A stretch of DNA of 64,000 nucleotides, taken from contig NZ_CP058214.1 in assembly GCF_015482775.1 (NCBI RefSeq), positions 2,470,501 through 2,534,500 on the forward strand, written 5' to 3'. A model generated the notes under the pieces. The model did not search any database. It was not told the origin of the DNA and was given only the letters and a program-made list of their open reading frames with translations. Of the stretch, positions 18,830 to 28,538 are shown piece after piece. Both the position numbers and the translations under genes were made by a program. Positions within the stretch are counted from its first letter, which is position 1, and every line of letters begins with the position of its first letter. The DNA comes from Kaustia mangrovi. Its GTDB lineage: Bacteria > Pseudomonadota > Alphaproteobacteria > Rhizobiales > Im1.

Positions 18830-19549
18830 TCACTCCGCGGGCTGCCGGGGGGCGGCCGGGCGATGGTTGCGCTCGCGCACGACCTGATAGCCGGGCCGCC
18901 AGATATAGCGGACCGGAACGCTCAGCATGTGCACCAGCCGCGTGAACGGGAAGAGCAGCAGAATGGTCAGCCCGAGCACCAGATGCAGCTTGAAGACGAT
19001 GGCGGCGTCCGCGACATAGCCGGAGGCTTGCGGATCGAAGGTGAAGATGCCCTGCGCCCAGGACATGAACTTCACCATCTCCTCGCCGTCGAGATGCTGG
19101 AGCGACACGGGGATCGTCGCCAGCCCCAGGGCGAGCTGGACCCACAGCAGGAGGATGATCAGCGTGTCGGTGGCGCTGGATGCGGCCCGCACCCGCGGAT
19201 CGAACAGGCGGCGATGGGCGAGCAGGGTCGCCCCGGCAATGGCCATGATGCCCGCGACGCCGCCGGCGACGATGGCGAGGAGCTGCTTGGCGCCGTGGCT
19301 GATGCCGAGCGCGTCGAACACCGCGATGGGGGTCAGGAGCCCGATCAGGTGTCCGAAGAAGATCACCAGCACGCCCACATGGAACAGCACCGATCCCCAG
19401 ACGAGCTGCCTGCGGCGCAGGAGCTGGGAGGAGCCCGACCGCCAGGTGTAGGGCTCGCGATCATAGCGCACGACCGTGCCGAGGATCAGCACGACCAGCG
19501 CGATATAGGGATAGATCCCGAAGAGAAGCGTGTTCAGATAGCCGGACAT
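18830..19549 (-). CDS. narI: Respiratory nitrate reductase gamma subunit (cytochrome b)
   Basis: NarI is the membrane diheme cytochrome b that takes electrons from quinol and passes them to NarH. The 239-residue product has five predicted transmembrane helices, starting at MSGYLNTLLFGIYPYIALVV. Heme histidines are visible in LFHVGVLVIFFGHLIGLL near residue 65 and in VFKLHLVLGL and TRLVHMLSVPVRY near residues 185-210, as in E. coli NarI. The C-terminal tail is cytoplasmic. It follows narJ by 14 bases. Confidence 0.95.
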   Translation of the reverse strand: MSGYLNTLLFGIYPYIALVVLILGTVVRYDREPYTWRSGSSQLLRRRQLVWGSVLFHVGVLVIFFGHLIGLLTPIAVFDALGISHGAKQLLAIVAGGVAGIMAIAGATLLAHRRLFDPRVRAASSATDTLIILLLWVQLALGLATIPVSLQHLDGEEMVKFMSWAQGIFTFDPQASGYVADAAIVFKLHLVLGLTILLLFPFTRLVHMLSVPVRYIWRPGYQVVRERNHRPAAPRQPAE

Positions 19550-19563
19550 GGGGGTCTCTCCTC

Positions 19564-20274
19564 TCAGGCGTTCGGGGCTTGCGAGGGGTCGGCGCCGGGA
19601 CGTTGCGACGCCCGGATGCGGCGCTGCAGGCGGTCCGGCCCGCAGGCGTTCTCGCCGGCATTGCCGCCGAAGGTGACCGCCTCCTCCTCCCAGACCCGGT
19701 CGAGCGCCTCCAGATCGTGGGGATCGTCGTCGGGCACCGCGAGCAGGTCGCGCAGGAGGCTCGCATCGGGCTTGCCCCGCGCCATGGCCTCAAGGACCGC
19801 GAAGGCGTTGGCGTAGACGGACTGGCGCTTCTGCAGCCGTTCGCGCAGGGCGGCGAGGATGTGCGAGGTCTGCCCGAGAAGCTCGACCGCCTCGTCCACC
19901 GGCTTCATGGAGAGATATTCGAGGAACATCGGCAGATAGTCGGGCAGTTCCTTCGCATCGATCTCGAACCCGTCTGCCTCGTACATCGCCAGGAGATCGA
20001 CCATCGCCTGTCCGCGGTCGCGGCTTTCGCCGTGAACGTGCTCGAACAGGTGCAGCGACAGCGACCGCGTGCGGTCGAACAGCAGGACATAGCGCTCCTG
20101 CGCGTTGTAGAGATCGGTCCCGCCAATGTCGTCGGCGAGACGGTCCAGAAGGGCCGTCTCGCGCCGTGCGAGCCCGGCCTCGGCGAGAGCCTGCTTCATG
20201 TCCGGGACCGCCTCGCGAAGCGCGGCCGTGGGATAGGACAAGAGCAGGGAGATGACCTTCAGGGCCGTATTCAT
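19564..20274 (-). CDS. narJ: Nitrate reductase assembly chaperone NarJ
   Basis: NarJ is the cytoplasmic chaperone that binds the NarG N-terminus and guides cofactor insertion and membrane attachment; it is not part of the final enzyme. The 236-residue product starts MNTALKVISLLLSYPTAALR. It has the family motifs YVLLFDRTRSLSLHLFEHVHG near residue 62 and DYLPMFLEYLS near 110. The start overlaps the narH stop by one base (TGATG). The last 40 residues (from GENACGPDRLQ) are a charged tail. Confidence 0.94.
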   Translation of the reverse strand: MNTALKVISLLLSYPTAALREAVPDMKQALAEAGLARRETALLDRLADDIGGTDLYNAQERYVLLFDRTRSLSLHLFEHVHGESRDRGQAMVDLLAMYEADGFEIDAKELPDYLPMFLEYLSMKPVDEAVELLGQTSHILAALRERLQKRQSVYANAFAVLEAMARGKPDASLLRDLLAVPDDDPHDLEALDRVWEEEAVTFGGNAGENACGPDRLQRRIRASQRPGADPSQAPNA

Positions 20275-21812
20275 CACACACGCTCCTTGAAGAGATCGGT
20301 CGGTGTCTGGACGGTCCGGGTGTGCCGGGCGCCGAACAGGTCGGTCTCGGTGGTCCCGCCCGAGCAGCCATTGCCGAAGGAGAAGCCGCAGGACCCGCGC
20401 ACGTCGTAGGCGTCCTCGGTGACCTCGCGATGCGAGGTGGGGATGACGAAGCGGTCCTCGTAATTGGCGATCGCCATGATCTGGTACATCTCCTCGATCA
20501 TCGCCCCGGTGAGCCCGACGCGCCCGGCCACGGCCTCGTCGATCACGCCGTCGATGGTCTTGGCGCGCATATAGGCGCGCATGGCGAGCATGCGCTCCAG
20601 CGCCGCGATGACGGGCTCGTCCTTGCCGGCGGTGAGCAGGTTGGAGAGGTAGCGCACGGGAATGCGCATGGACTTCACGTCCGGCAGCCCGTCTTCCCAG
20701 CCGATCTTGCCGGCTTCCGCGGCGGACTGGAGGGGCGAGAGCGGCGGCACGTACCAGACCATCGGCAGGGTCCGGTATTCGGGATGGAGCGGGAAGGCGA
20801 CCTTCCAGTCCATCGCCATCTTGTAGACCGGCGACCGGCGCGCGGCCTCCAGCCACGCCTCGGGCACGCCGTCCTTGCGGGCCTGCGCGATCACCTCCGG
20901 GTCGTTCGGGTCGAGGAAGATCGCGAGCTGCTCCTCATAGAGATCCTGCTCGTCCGGCGTGGAGGCGGCCTCCGCGATCCGGTCGGCATCGTAGAGCATC
21001 ACGCCGAGATAGCGGATGCGGCCGACGCAGGTCTCCGAACACACGGTGGGGTGGCCCGCCTCGATGCGCGGATAGCAGAAGACGCATTTCTCCGATTTGC
21101 CCGACGACCAGTTGTAGTAGATCTTCTTGTAGGGGCAGCCGGAGACGCACATGCGCCAGCCGCGGCATTTCTCCTGGTCGATCAGGACGATGCCGTCATC
21201 CTCGCGCTTGTAGATCGCCCCCGACGGACAGGCCGCGACGCAGGTCGGGTTCAGGCAGTGCTCGCACAGCCTCGGTAGATACATCATGAAGGTGTTCTCG
21301 AACTGGCCGTAGATCTCCTTCTCGACGCCCTCGAAATTGTAGTCCGCCGAGCGCTTGGAGAACTCCCCGCCCAGGATCTCCTCCCAGTTCGGGCCCCATT
21401 CGATCTTCTCCATGCGCTCGCCGCTGATCAGCGAGCGCGGGCGCGCCGTCGGCGAGGCCTGGCTCTCGCCCGCCGTCTGGAGGTGGCCGTAATCGAAGTC
21501 GAACGGCTCGTAATAGTCGTCGATCTCGGGAAGGTCGGGATTGGCGAAGATCTTGGCCAGGATGCGCCATTTCGCGCCCATGCGCGGCTCGATCCGGCCA
21601 TTGGCCTTGCGCCGCCAGCCGCCGTTCCACTTCTTCTGGTTCTCCCATTCCTTGGGATAGCCGATGCCCGGCTTGGTCTCGACATTGTTGAACCAGGCGT
21701 ATTCGACGCCCTCCCGGTTGGTCCACACATTCTTGCAGGTGACCGAGCAGGTGTGGCAGCCGATGCATTTGTCGAGGTTGAGCACCATTCCGATTTGCGC
21801 GCGAACCTTCAT
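20274..21812 (-). CDS. narH: Respiratory nitrate reductase beta subunit (Fe-S)
   Basis: NarH carries three [4Fe-4S] clusters and one [3Fe-4S] cluster that wire NarI hemes to NarG. The 512-residue product begins MKVRAQIGMVLNLDKCIGCH. Its four cysteine groups are visible: CIGCHTCSVTC near residue 16, CEHCLNPTCVAACP near 185, CRGWRMCVSGCPYKK near 215, where tryptophan replaces one cysteine as in [3Fe-4S] sites, and CVFCYPRIEAGHPTVCSETC near 245. Length and order match E. coli NarH. It overlaps narG by four bases. Confidence 0.96.
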   Translation of the reverse strand: MKVRAQIGMVLNLDKCIGCHTCSVTCKNVWTNREGVEYAWFNNVETKPGIGYPKEWENQKKWNGGWRRKANGRIEPRMGAKWRILAKIFANPDLPEIDDYYEPFDFDYGHLQTAGESQASPTARPRSLISGERMEKIEWGPNWEEILGGEFSKRSADYNFEGVEKEIYGQFENTFMMYLPRLCEHCLNPTCVAACPSGAIYKREDDGIVLIDQEKCRGWRMCVSGCPYKKIYYNWSSGKSEKCVFCYPRIEAGHPTVCSETCVGRIRYLGVMLYDADRIAEAASTPDEQDLYEEQLAIFLDPNDPEVIAQARKDGVPEAWLEAARRSPVYKMAMDWKVAFPLHPEYRTLPMVWYVPPLSPLQSAAEAGKIGWEDGLPDVKSMRIPVRYLSNLLTAGKDEPVIAALERMLAMRAYMRAKTIDGVIDEAVAGRVGLTGAMIEEMYQIMAIANYEDRFVIPTSHREVTEDAYDVRGSCGFSFGNGCSGGTTETDLFGARHTRTVQTPTDLFKERV

Positions 21813-24800
21813 TCTGCCGCCTCCTTGTGTGCAACCGTGTGGTCTGCGGTGTCGCGATACGGCTCCTCCATCCAGTCGACATGGTCGAGCTTGTGCACGA
21901 CGACGAACTCGTCGCGGTTGGAACCGACCGTGCCGTAATAGTTGAAGCCGTAGGATTGGTGGGCATAGCCGCCGATCATGTGGGTCGGCTTGGTGATCGC
22001 CCGCGTCACCGAATTGTGGATGCCGCCGCGCTGGCCGGTGATGCCCGATCCCGGCGTGTTCACGATCTTCTCCTGCGCGTGATACATGAAGATCGTGCCC
22101 TCCTTCATGCGCTGGGAGACGACGGCGCGCGCGACGATGGCGCCATTGGCGTTGAAGACCTCCACCCAGTCATTGTCGACGAGGCCGGCCCTGCCGGCAT
22201 CCACCTCCGAGATCCACACGACCGGCCCGCCGCGATTGAGCGTGAGCATCAAGAGATTGTCGGTATAGGTGGAGTGGATACCCCACTTCTGGTGCGGCGT
22301 GATGAAGTTGAGCACGACCTTGGGCCGGCCGTCCGACTTCGCCTCGATGGCCGGATTGATCGTCTTGGTGTCGATCGGCGGGCGGTAGACGCAGAAGGCC
22401 TCGCCGAAGGCCCGCATCCACAGATGGTCCTGATAGAGCTGCTGGCGGCCCGACAGGGTGCGCCACGGGATCAGCTCGTGGACATTGGTGTAGCCGGCAT
22501 TGTAGCAGACCTTCTCCGATTCCAGCCCCGACCAGGTGGGCGACGAGATGATCTTGCGCGGCTGGGCGACGATGTCGCGGAAGCGGATCTTCTCGTCCTC
22601 CTTCGGCACGGCCAGATGGGTGTGGTCGCGTCCCGTACCCTTCGACAGGGCCTCCCACGCCTTCACCGCGACCTCGCCATTGGTCTCCGGCGCGAGCGAC
22701 AGGATGACCTCGGTGGCGTCGATGTCGCTGTCGATGCGCGGGCGGCCCCTTGTCGGCCCCTCTTCCGTCACCACGCCATTCAGGCGGGCGAGGAGGTCCA
22801 CCTCGTGTTCGGTGTTCCACGAGATGCCCTTGCCGCCATTGCCGAGCGTGTCCATCAAGGGCCCGAGGGCGGTGAAGCGCTTGTAGAGGTTGGGATAGTC
22901 GCGTTCGACCACGGCCACCGCCGGCATGGTCCGGCCGGGCACGGGATCGGTCCCGCCGGTCTTCCAGTCCTCGACATCGAACGGCTGGGCGAGCTCGCCC
23001 GGCGTGTCGTGCAGGATCGGCACGAGCACCACGTCCTTCTCCACGCCGAGCACCTCCGGCGCCACCTCGGAGAAGGCCTTGGCGATCCCCTTGAAGATGG
23101 CCCAGTCGGTGCGCGCCTCCCAGGCCGGGTCCGCCGCGCTGGTCAGCGGGTGGATGAAGGGGTGCATGTCGGAGGTGTTGAGGTCGTTCTTCTCGTACCA
23201 GGTGGCCGTCGGCAGCACGATGTCGGAATAGACGCAGGTGGTCGACATGCGGAAGTCGAGCGTGACCAAGAGGTCGAGCTTTCCTTCCGGCGCCTCGTCG
23301 TGCCAGACGGCCTCGCGCGCCCGCTGGCGGCCCTCCTCGCCGAGATCCTTGCCGAGCACGCCGTGGGAGGTGCCGAGCAGGTGCTTGAGGAAGTATTCGT
23401 GCCCCTTGCCCGACGAGCCGAGCAGGTTCGAGCGCCAGACGAACATGTTGCGCGGCCAGTTGGCCTCGTCGTCGGGATCCTCGCAGGCCATGCTGAGCGC
23501 GCCCGACTTGAGCCCGCGCGCGACATGGTCCTTCGGCTCCTCGCCGGCCTCTGCCGCCGCCTTCGCGACATCCAGGGGATTGGACTTGAGCTGCGGCGCG
23601 GACGGCAGCCAGCCCATCCGCTCCGCGCGGATATTGTAGTCGATCAGCGTGCCGTCCCAGGGCCCCTCCGGCGCGGTCGGCGAGAGGATCTCGTCGACCT
23701 TGAGCGTCTCGTAGCGCCACTGGTCGGTATGGGCGTAGAAGAAGGAGGTGGAGTTCATCTGCCGCGGCGGGCGCGCCCAGTCGAGCCCGAAGGCGAGCGG
23801 CAGCCAGCCGGTCTGCGGGCGCAGCTTCTCCTGGCCGACATAATGGCTCCAGCCGCCGCCCGATTGGCCGACGCAGCCGCACATCACCAGGAGATTGATG
23901 ATCCCCCGGTAGTTCATGTCCATGTGGTACCAGTGATTGAGGCCCGCCCCGAGAATGACCATGGACCGGCCCCCGGTCTTCTCCGCATTGGCGGCGAACT
24001 CCCGGGCGACCGTCACGATATGGTCGCGCGGCACGCCCGTGATCTTCTCCGCCCAGGCCGGCGTGTAGGGCTGATGGTCGTCGAAGGAGGAAGCGCAGTT
24101 GCCGTCCCCGAAGCCGCGCTCCAGCCCGTAATTGGCGACGAAGAGGTCGAACACCGTCGCGACCAGCGCCTCGCCGTCGGCAAGAGCAATCCTTTTCGCC
24201 GGCACGGAGCGCACGAGCACGCTGTCATGGTCGGTGCCCTCGAAATGATCGTGCTCGCGATTGCCGAAATAGGGGAAGGCGACGGGCGCGGCCTCGTCAT
24301 GGTCGCCATCGCCGATCAGGGTCATCTCCGGGACGATGTCGCGGCCCTTGCCGTCCCGGCTCTCCAGGTTCCACTTGCCCTCCTCGCCCCAGCGATAGCC
24401 GATGGAGCCGAGCGGGGCGACGGCGGCCTTCGTCTCAGCGTCGATGGCGACGGTCTTCCAGTCGGGATTGTTCGTCTCGCCGAGCCCGTCTGCGAAATCG
24501 GAGGCGCGCAGCATGCGCTCGGGGACATAGTGGCCGTCCTTCTTCACCAGGCGCACCAGCATCGGCATGTCGGTGTAGCGCCGGCAATAGTCCTCGAAAT
24601 ACTCCGCCTGCCGGTCGAGATGGAACTCGCGCAGGATGACGTGGCCCATCGCCATGGCGAGCGCGGCATCGGTGCCCTGCTTGGGATGCAGCCAGATGTC
24701 GGAGAACTTGGCGGCCTCCGAATAGTCCGGCGAGACGACGACCGACTTGGTGCCCTTGTAGCGCGCCTCGGTATAGAAATGGGCGTCGGGCGTGCGCGTC

Positions 24801-25576
24801 TGGGGCACGTTGGAGCCCCACAGCATCAGGAAGCCGGCATTGTACCAGTCCGCCGATTCCGGCACGTCGGTCTGCTCGCCCCAGGTCATGGGCGAGGCCG
24901 GCGGCAGATCGCAATACCAGTCGTAGAACGACATGCACACGCCGCCCAGCAGCGAGAGATAGCGCGAACCGGCGGCGTAGGAGACCATCGACATGGCCGG
25001 GATCGGCGAGAAGCCGATCACCCGGTCCGGCCCCCATTTCCTCGCCGTATAGGCATTGGCCGCCGCGACGATCTCGTTGACCTCGTCCCAGTCGGCCCGC
25101 ACGAAGCCGCCGAGGCCGCGGACCTTGATGTACTCGGCGCGCTTGGCGGGCGTCTCCTGGATCGCGGCCCATGCCGCGACCGGCGTCTTGTCCGCCCGCT
25201 CCCGGCGCCAGAGCTTCAGCAGGCGGGAGCGTATGAGCGGATACTTCACCCGGTTCGCCGAATACATGTACCAGCTGTAGCTCGCCCCGCGCGAACAGCC
25301 GCGCGGCTCGTGGTTCGGCAGGTCGGGCCGCGTGCGCGGATAGTCGGTCTGCTGGGTCTCCCAGGTGACGATCCCGCCCTTCACATAGATCTTCCACGAG
25401 CACGAGCCGGTGCAGTTGGCGCCATGGGTGGAGCGCACGATCTTGTCGTGCTGCCAGCGCTTGCGGTAGGCGTCCTCCCAGTCCCGGTTCTCGTTGGTCG
25501 TCACGCCGTGGCCCTGCGCGAAGGTTCCGGTGTTCTTGCGTGCCAGGAAATTGAGGCGATCGAGAAGGAGCGACAT
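21809..25576 (-). CDS. narG: Respiratory nitrate reductase alpha subunit (Mo-bis-MGD)
   Basis: NarG is the catalytic subunit that reduces nitrate to nitrite on the cytoplasmic face. At 1,255 residues it matches the family (E. coli 1,247). The FS0 iron-sulfur ligands are seen as HGANCTGSC near residue 50 and the cysteine in RGCSRGASYSW. The molybdenum-ligand region YDWYCDLPPASPMTWGEQTD is near residue 220. The N-terminus DRLNFLARKN is the remnant of a twin-arginine signal that NarJ recognises. AAGGA stands ten bases upstream of the ATG. It follows narK by 28 bases and overlaps narH by four. Confidence 0.97.
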   Translation of the reverse strand: MSLLLDRLNFLARKNTGTFAQGHGVTTNENRDWEDAYRKRWQHDKIVRSTHGANCTGSCSWKIYVKGGIVTWETQQTDYPRTRPDLPNHEPRGCSRGASYSWYMYSANRVKYPLIRSRLLKLWRRERADKTPVAAWAAIQETPAKRAEYIKVRGLGGFVRADWDEVNEIVAAANAYTARKWGPDRVIGFSPIPAMSMVSYAAGSRYLSLLGGVCMSFYDWYCDLPPASPMTWGEQTDVPESADWYNAGFLMLWGSNVPQTRTPDAHFYTEARYKGTKSVVVSPDYSEAAKFSDIWLHPKQGTDAALAMAMGHVILREFHLDRQAEYFEDYCRRYTDMPMLVRLVKKDGHYVPERMLRASDFADGLGETNNPDWKTVAIDAETKAAVAPLGSIGYRWGEEGKWNLESRDGKGRDIVPEMTLIGDGDHDEAAPVAFPYFGNREHDHFEGTDHDSVLVRSVPAKRIALADGEALVATVFDLFVANYGLERGFGDGNCASSFDDHQPYTPAWAEKITGVPRDHIVTVAREFAANAEKTGGRSMVILGAGLNHWYHMDMNYRGIINLLVMCGCVGQSGGGWSHYVGQEKLRPQTGWLPLAFGLDWARPPRQMNSTSFFYAHTDQWRYETLKVDEILSPTAPEGPWDGTLIDYNIRAERMGWLPSAPQLKSNPLDVAKAAAEAGEEPKDHVARGLKSGALSMACEDPDDEANWPRNMFVWRSNLLGSSGKGHEYFLKHLLGTSHGVLGKDLGEEGRQRAREAVWHDEAPEGKLDLLVTLDFRMSTTCVYSDIVLPTATWYEKNDLNTSDMHPFIHPLTSAADPAWEARTDWAIFKGIAKAFSEVAPEVLGVEKDVVLVPILHDTPGELAQPFDVEDWKTGGTDPVPGRTMPAVAVVERDYPNLYKRFTALGPLMDTLGNGGKGISWNTEHEVDLLARLNGVVTEEGPTRGRPRIDSDIDATEVILSLAPETNGEVAVKAWEALSKGTGRDHTHLAVPKEDEKIRFRDIVAQPRKIISSPTWSGLESEKVCYNAGYTNVHELIPWRTLSGRQQLYQDHLWMRAFGEAFCVYRPPIDTKTINPAIEAKSDGRPKVVLNFITPHQKWGIHSTYTDNLLMLTLNRGGPVVWISEVDAGRAGLVDNDWVEVFNANGAIVARAVVSQRMKEGTIFMYHAQEKIVNTPGSGITGQRGGIHNSVTRAITKPTHMIGGYAHQSYGFNYYGTVGSNRDEFVVVHKLDHVDWMEEPYRDTADHTVAHKEAAE

Positions 25577-25604
25577 GGAGATATGTCCTTTCGTGTCGGT
25601 CGGT

Positions 25605-28295
25605 TCAGCAGGGGACCGGAGCGTTCTTGCGCGTGTAGAAGACCCAGGTCGCCAGCACGCAGGTGACGTAGAAGCCGAGGAAGCTCCACAGCGCGGCCTG
25701 CGGTCCGCCGGTCATGGCGATGGAGGTGCCGTAGGCCTTCGGGATGAAGAAGGCGCCATAGGCGGCGATCGCGGAGGTGAAGGCGACGATGGCCGCGCTC
25801 TCGCGCTCGGCCTGCTTCAGCCGCTGGGCATCGTCCATCCCCGGCATCAGGCGCGCGACCTCCTGGCGCATGATGGTGGGGATCATCTGGAAGGTCGACG
25901 CATTGCCGACGCCGGTCAGGAAGAACAGCGCCATGAAGCAGGCGAAGAAGCCCCAGAACGCGCCCGGCTGGTCCTTGATGGCCAGGAAGTAGAGCACGCC
26001 GGCGACCGCGACGATCATGCCGACAAAGGTCCACAAGGTGACGCGCCCGCCGCCATAGCGGTCGGAGACCCAGCCGGTGCCGGCGCGGCTGAGCGCGCCG
26101 ACGAAGGGCCCGAGGAAGGCGAAGGACAGCGCGTCGACGGCCGGAAACTGCGTCTTGGTCAGCAGCGGGAAGCCGGCCGAATAGCCGATGAAGGAGCCGA
26201 AGGTGCCGGTATAGAGCCAGCACATCACCCAGTTGTGGAAGCGAGAGAAGATGACCGCCTGCTCGGAGAAGGAGGCGCGCGCCGACGCGATATCGTTCAT
26301 GCCGAACCAGGCAAGCGCGGTCGACACGATCAGGAAGGGCACCCACACGAAGCCGGCATTCTGCAGCCACAGCATCGTCCCGTCCGCCGCCGTCTGGCCG
26401 TCGCCGACGACGGCCGCGAAGGCGCCGGTGGTGACGACCAGCGGCACCAGGAACTGCATGACCGACACGCCCAGATTGCCGAGCCCGGCATTGAGCGCGA
26501 GCGCGTTGCCCTTCTCCCTCTTCGGGAAGAAGTAGGAGATGTTGGCCATGGAGGAGGCGAAGTTGCCGCCGCCGAACCCGCACAGGAGGGCGAGGACGAG
26601 GAAGATCAGATAGGGCGTGTCCGGATTCTGCACCGCATAGCCGATCCCGAAGGCGGGAATGAGCAGCGAGGCCGTGGTCAGCGTCGTCCACAACCGCCCG
26701 CCGAAGATCGGGATCATGAAGGAATAGAAGATGCGCAGCGTCGCCCCCGACAGGCCGGGCAGGGCCGCCAGCCAGAAGAGCTGGTCGGTGGTGTAGGCGA
26801 AGCCGATGGTGGGCAGCTTGGCGACCACCACGCTCCACACCATCCAGACGGAGAAGGCGAGCAGCAGGGCGGGGATGGAGATCCAGAGGTTCCGGTTGGC
26901 GATGCGCCGGCCGCGTTCGGCCCAGAAGGTCTCGTCCTCCGGCCGCCAGTCCTCGATGACGCCCGCGAGCGCGCCCTTTTTCTCCGGCCCGTGGATCGGC
27001 TTCATCTCGGGGAGCTCGGGAAGCGCGCCGAGCTCGTCGGAGAGCGCCTCGCGCTCCATGGCGCGGATGGAGAAGTGCATCCACACCATCGCCGCCGCGA
27101 CGATGGCGAAGAGCAGGGCGAAGGAACTCGTCCACACGCCCGTCAGGTCGAGCATGGCGCCGAACGCGATGGGCAGGACGAAGCCGCCGAGGCCGCCGAT
27201 CATGCCGACGAGGCCGCCGACCGAGCCGACATGGTCGGGATAGTAGACGGGAATGTGCTTGTAGACCGCCGCCTTGCCGAGCGACATGAAGAAGCCCAGC
27301 ATGAAGATCGCGACGACGAAGGGCACGAGCCCCATGCTGGTGGAGAAGACGATGGGGCCGTGGATCCCGTGGATCACATAGTCGGTGTCGGGATAGGACA
27401 GCATGAAGGTCAGCACCGCGCAGACGCCGAAGGTCCAGTACATCACGGTGCGCGCGCCGCGCCGGTCGGCGAGATGCCCGCCATAGGCCCGGAAGATGGA
27501 GGCGGGGACCGAATAGGCCGCCGCGATCATGCCGGCTGCCCGGATATCGAGATCGTAGACGCCCACCAGATAGCGCGGCAGCCAGAGCGCGAGCGCCACG
27601 AAGCCGCCGAAGACGAAGAAGTAGTAGAGGGCGAAACGCCAGACCTGAAGCTTGCGCAGCGGTTCCAGCTCCAGGAGGGTCGAGCGCGGTTTCTCCCCGC
27701 GCGCCTTGCGTGCCGCGGTCGCGGGGTCCTCCTTCGTGAACAGGAAGAATATGACGGCCATGGCCAGGAGAACGGCCGCATAGATCTGCGCGGTGGTTTG
27801 CCAGCCGAGCGCCACGAGCAGGAACGGCGCGCCGAAATTGGTCACCGCGGCGCCGACATTGCCGACCCCGAAGATCCCGAGCGCCGTGCCCTGGCGCTCC
27901 TGCGGGAACCATCTGGAGACATAGGCGATGCCGACCGCGAAGGAGCCGCCCGCCAGCCCCACGCCGAGCGCGGCCAGCAGGAACATCGGATAGGTCGACA
28001 CCGTCGACAGCAGCCATGTGGCGACGGCGGCGGCGACCATGACCAGCGTATAGACGAGACGTCCGCCATACTGGTCCGTCCAGATGCCGAGGAAGATCCG
28101 GCTGACCGAACCGGTCAGGATGGGCGTGGCGACCAGGAGCCCGAACTCGGTGTCGGACAGGCCGAGATCCTGCTTTATCCGCACGCCGATGATCGAGAAG
28201 ATGGTCCAGACCGCGAAGCAGGCCACGAAGGCGACCGTGCTCATGCCGAGCATCTGGGACTGCTGGCGCGCTGTCACGTCGATGGGAGAGTGCAT
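25605..28295 (-). CDS. narK: Fused nitrate/nitrite transporter NarK1-NarK2
   Basis: This 896-residue protein joins two 12-helix major facilitator transporters. The first half (about residues 1-425) resembles NarK1-type proton/nitrate symporters. The second (about 470-896) resembles NarK2-type nitrate/nitrite antiporters. Each half has its own nitrate-signature segments: GNVGAAVTNFGAPFLL and GGLGGFVLPIAFG in the first, AGLGNLGVSVMQFLVPLV and AIAAYGAFFIPKAYG in the second. Fusions of this kind are known in Paracoccus. The ATG at 28295 (MHSPIDVTARQQSQ) is taken rather than the longer frame, which would run through the FNR box. It is the first gene of the nar operon. Confidence 0.94.
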   Translation of the reverse strand: MHSPIDVTARQQSQMLGMSTVAFVACFAVWTIFSIIGVRIKQDLGLSDTEFGLLVATPILTGSVSRIFLGIWTDQYGGRLVYTLVMVAAAVATWLLSTVSTYPMFLLAALGVGLAGGSFAVGIAYVSRWFPQERQGTALGIFGVGNVGAAVTNFGAPFLLVALGWQTTAQIYAAVLLAMAVIFFLFTKEDPATAARKARGEKPRSTLLELEPLRKLQVWRFALYYFFVFGGFVALALWLPRYLVGVYDLDIRAAGMIAAAYSVPASIFRAYGGHLADRRGARTVMYWTFGVCAVLTFMLSYPDTDYVIHGIHGPIVFSTSMGLVPFVVAIFMLGFFMSLGKAAVYKHIPVYYPDHVGSVGGLVGMIGGLGGFVLPIAFGAMLDLTGVWTSSFALLFAIVAAAMVWMHFSIRAMEREALSDELGALPELPEMKPIHGPEKKGALAGVIEDWRPEDETFWAERGRRIANRNLWISIPALLLAFSVWMVWSVVVAKLPTIGFAYTTDQLFWLAALPGLSGATLRIFYSFMIPIFGGRLWTTLTTASLLIPAFGIGYAVQNPDTPYLIFLVLALLCGFGGGNFASSMANISYFFPKREKGNALALNAGLGNLGVSVMQFLVPLVVTTGAFAAVVGDGQTAADGTMLWLQNAGFVWVPFLIVSTALAWFGMNDIASARASFSEQAVIFSRFHNWVMCWLYTGTFGSFIGYSAGFPLLTKTQFPAVDALSFAFLGPFVGALSRAGTGWVSDRYGGGRVTLWTFVGMIVAVAGVLYFLAIKDQPGAFWGFFACFMALFFLTGVGNASTFQMIPTIMRQEVARLMPGMDDAQRLKQAERESAAIVAFTSAIAAYGAFFIPKAYGTSIAMTGGPQAALWSFLGFYVTCVLATWVFYTRKNAPVPC

Positions 28296-28379
28296 GGGCG
28301 GCCCCCGGAATGACGCGTCTTCGCAGACACGTATATTGACACACACAGCGTGTTCTGGAGAAGAGGGGACAGTTTCGAC

Positions 28380-28393
28380 TTGATACAGATCAA
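28380..28393 (-). promoter_or_regulatory. Perfect FNR/NarR-type box for the nar operon
   Basis: TTGATACAGATCAA matches TTGAT-N4-ATCAA exactly. Its centre is 91 bases upstream of the narK start. If it acts from -41.5, the narK transcript starts near 28345 with a leader of about 50 bases. The DNA around it (28320-28540) is markedly AT-rich compared with flanking genes. Confidence 0.85.
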
Positions 28394-28514
28394 TATATTT
28401 CAGTGCACGGGAGAAACAAAACTGCGATACACAAAAGACATGCTTCAATAATACTGAAATCAAGGGTGGTATTGAGAACGTCTTCGGAGCATGTTAGATA
28501 TATCAAGCAATCAA

Positions 28515-28528
28515 TTGACAAACATCAA
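28515..28528 (+). promoter_or_regulatory. Second, one-mismatch FNR-type box next to the narR start
   Basis: TTGACAAACATCAA differs from the consensus at one base. It ends 11 bases before the narR TTG start and overlaps the AAGGA ribosome site. Further ATCAA half-sites lie at 28502 and 28510. Its place downstream of any promoter for narR suggests autorepression rather than activation. Confidence 0.55.
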
Positions 28529-28538
28529 GGATTGAGTT

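Noticed and set aside
21827-25666. Open frame of 1,279 codons antisense to narG
   Set aside because: Same reason; narG is certain and the antisense product has no recognisable domain.
25494-28313. Open frame of 939 codons antisense to narK
   Set aside because: It spans the end of narG and all of narK and has an Asp/Glu/His/Arg-rich low-information product.
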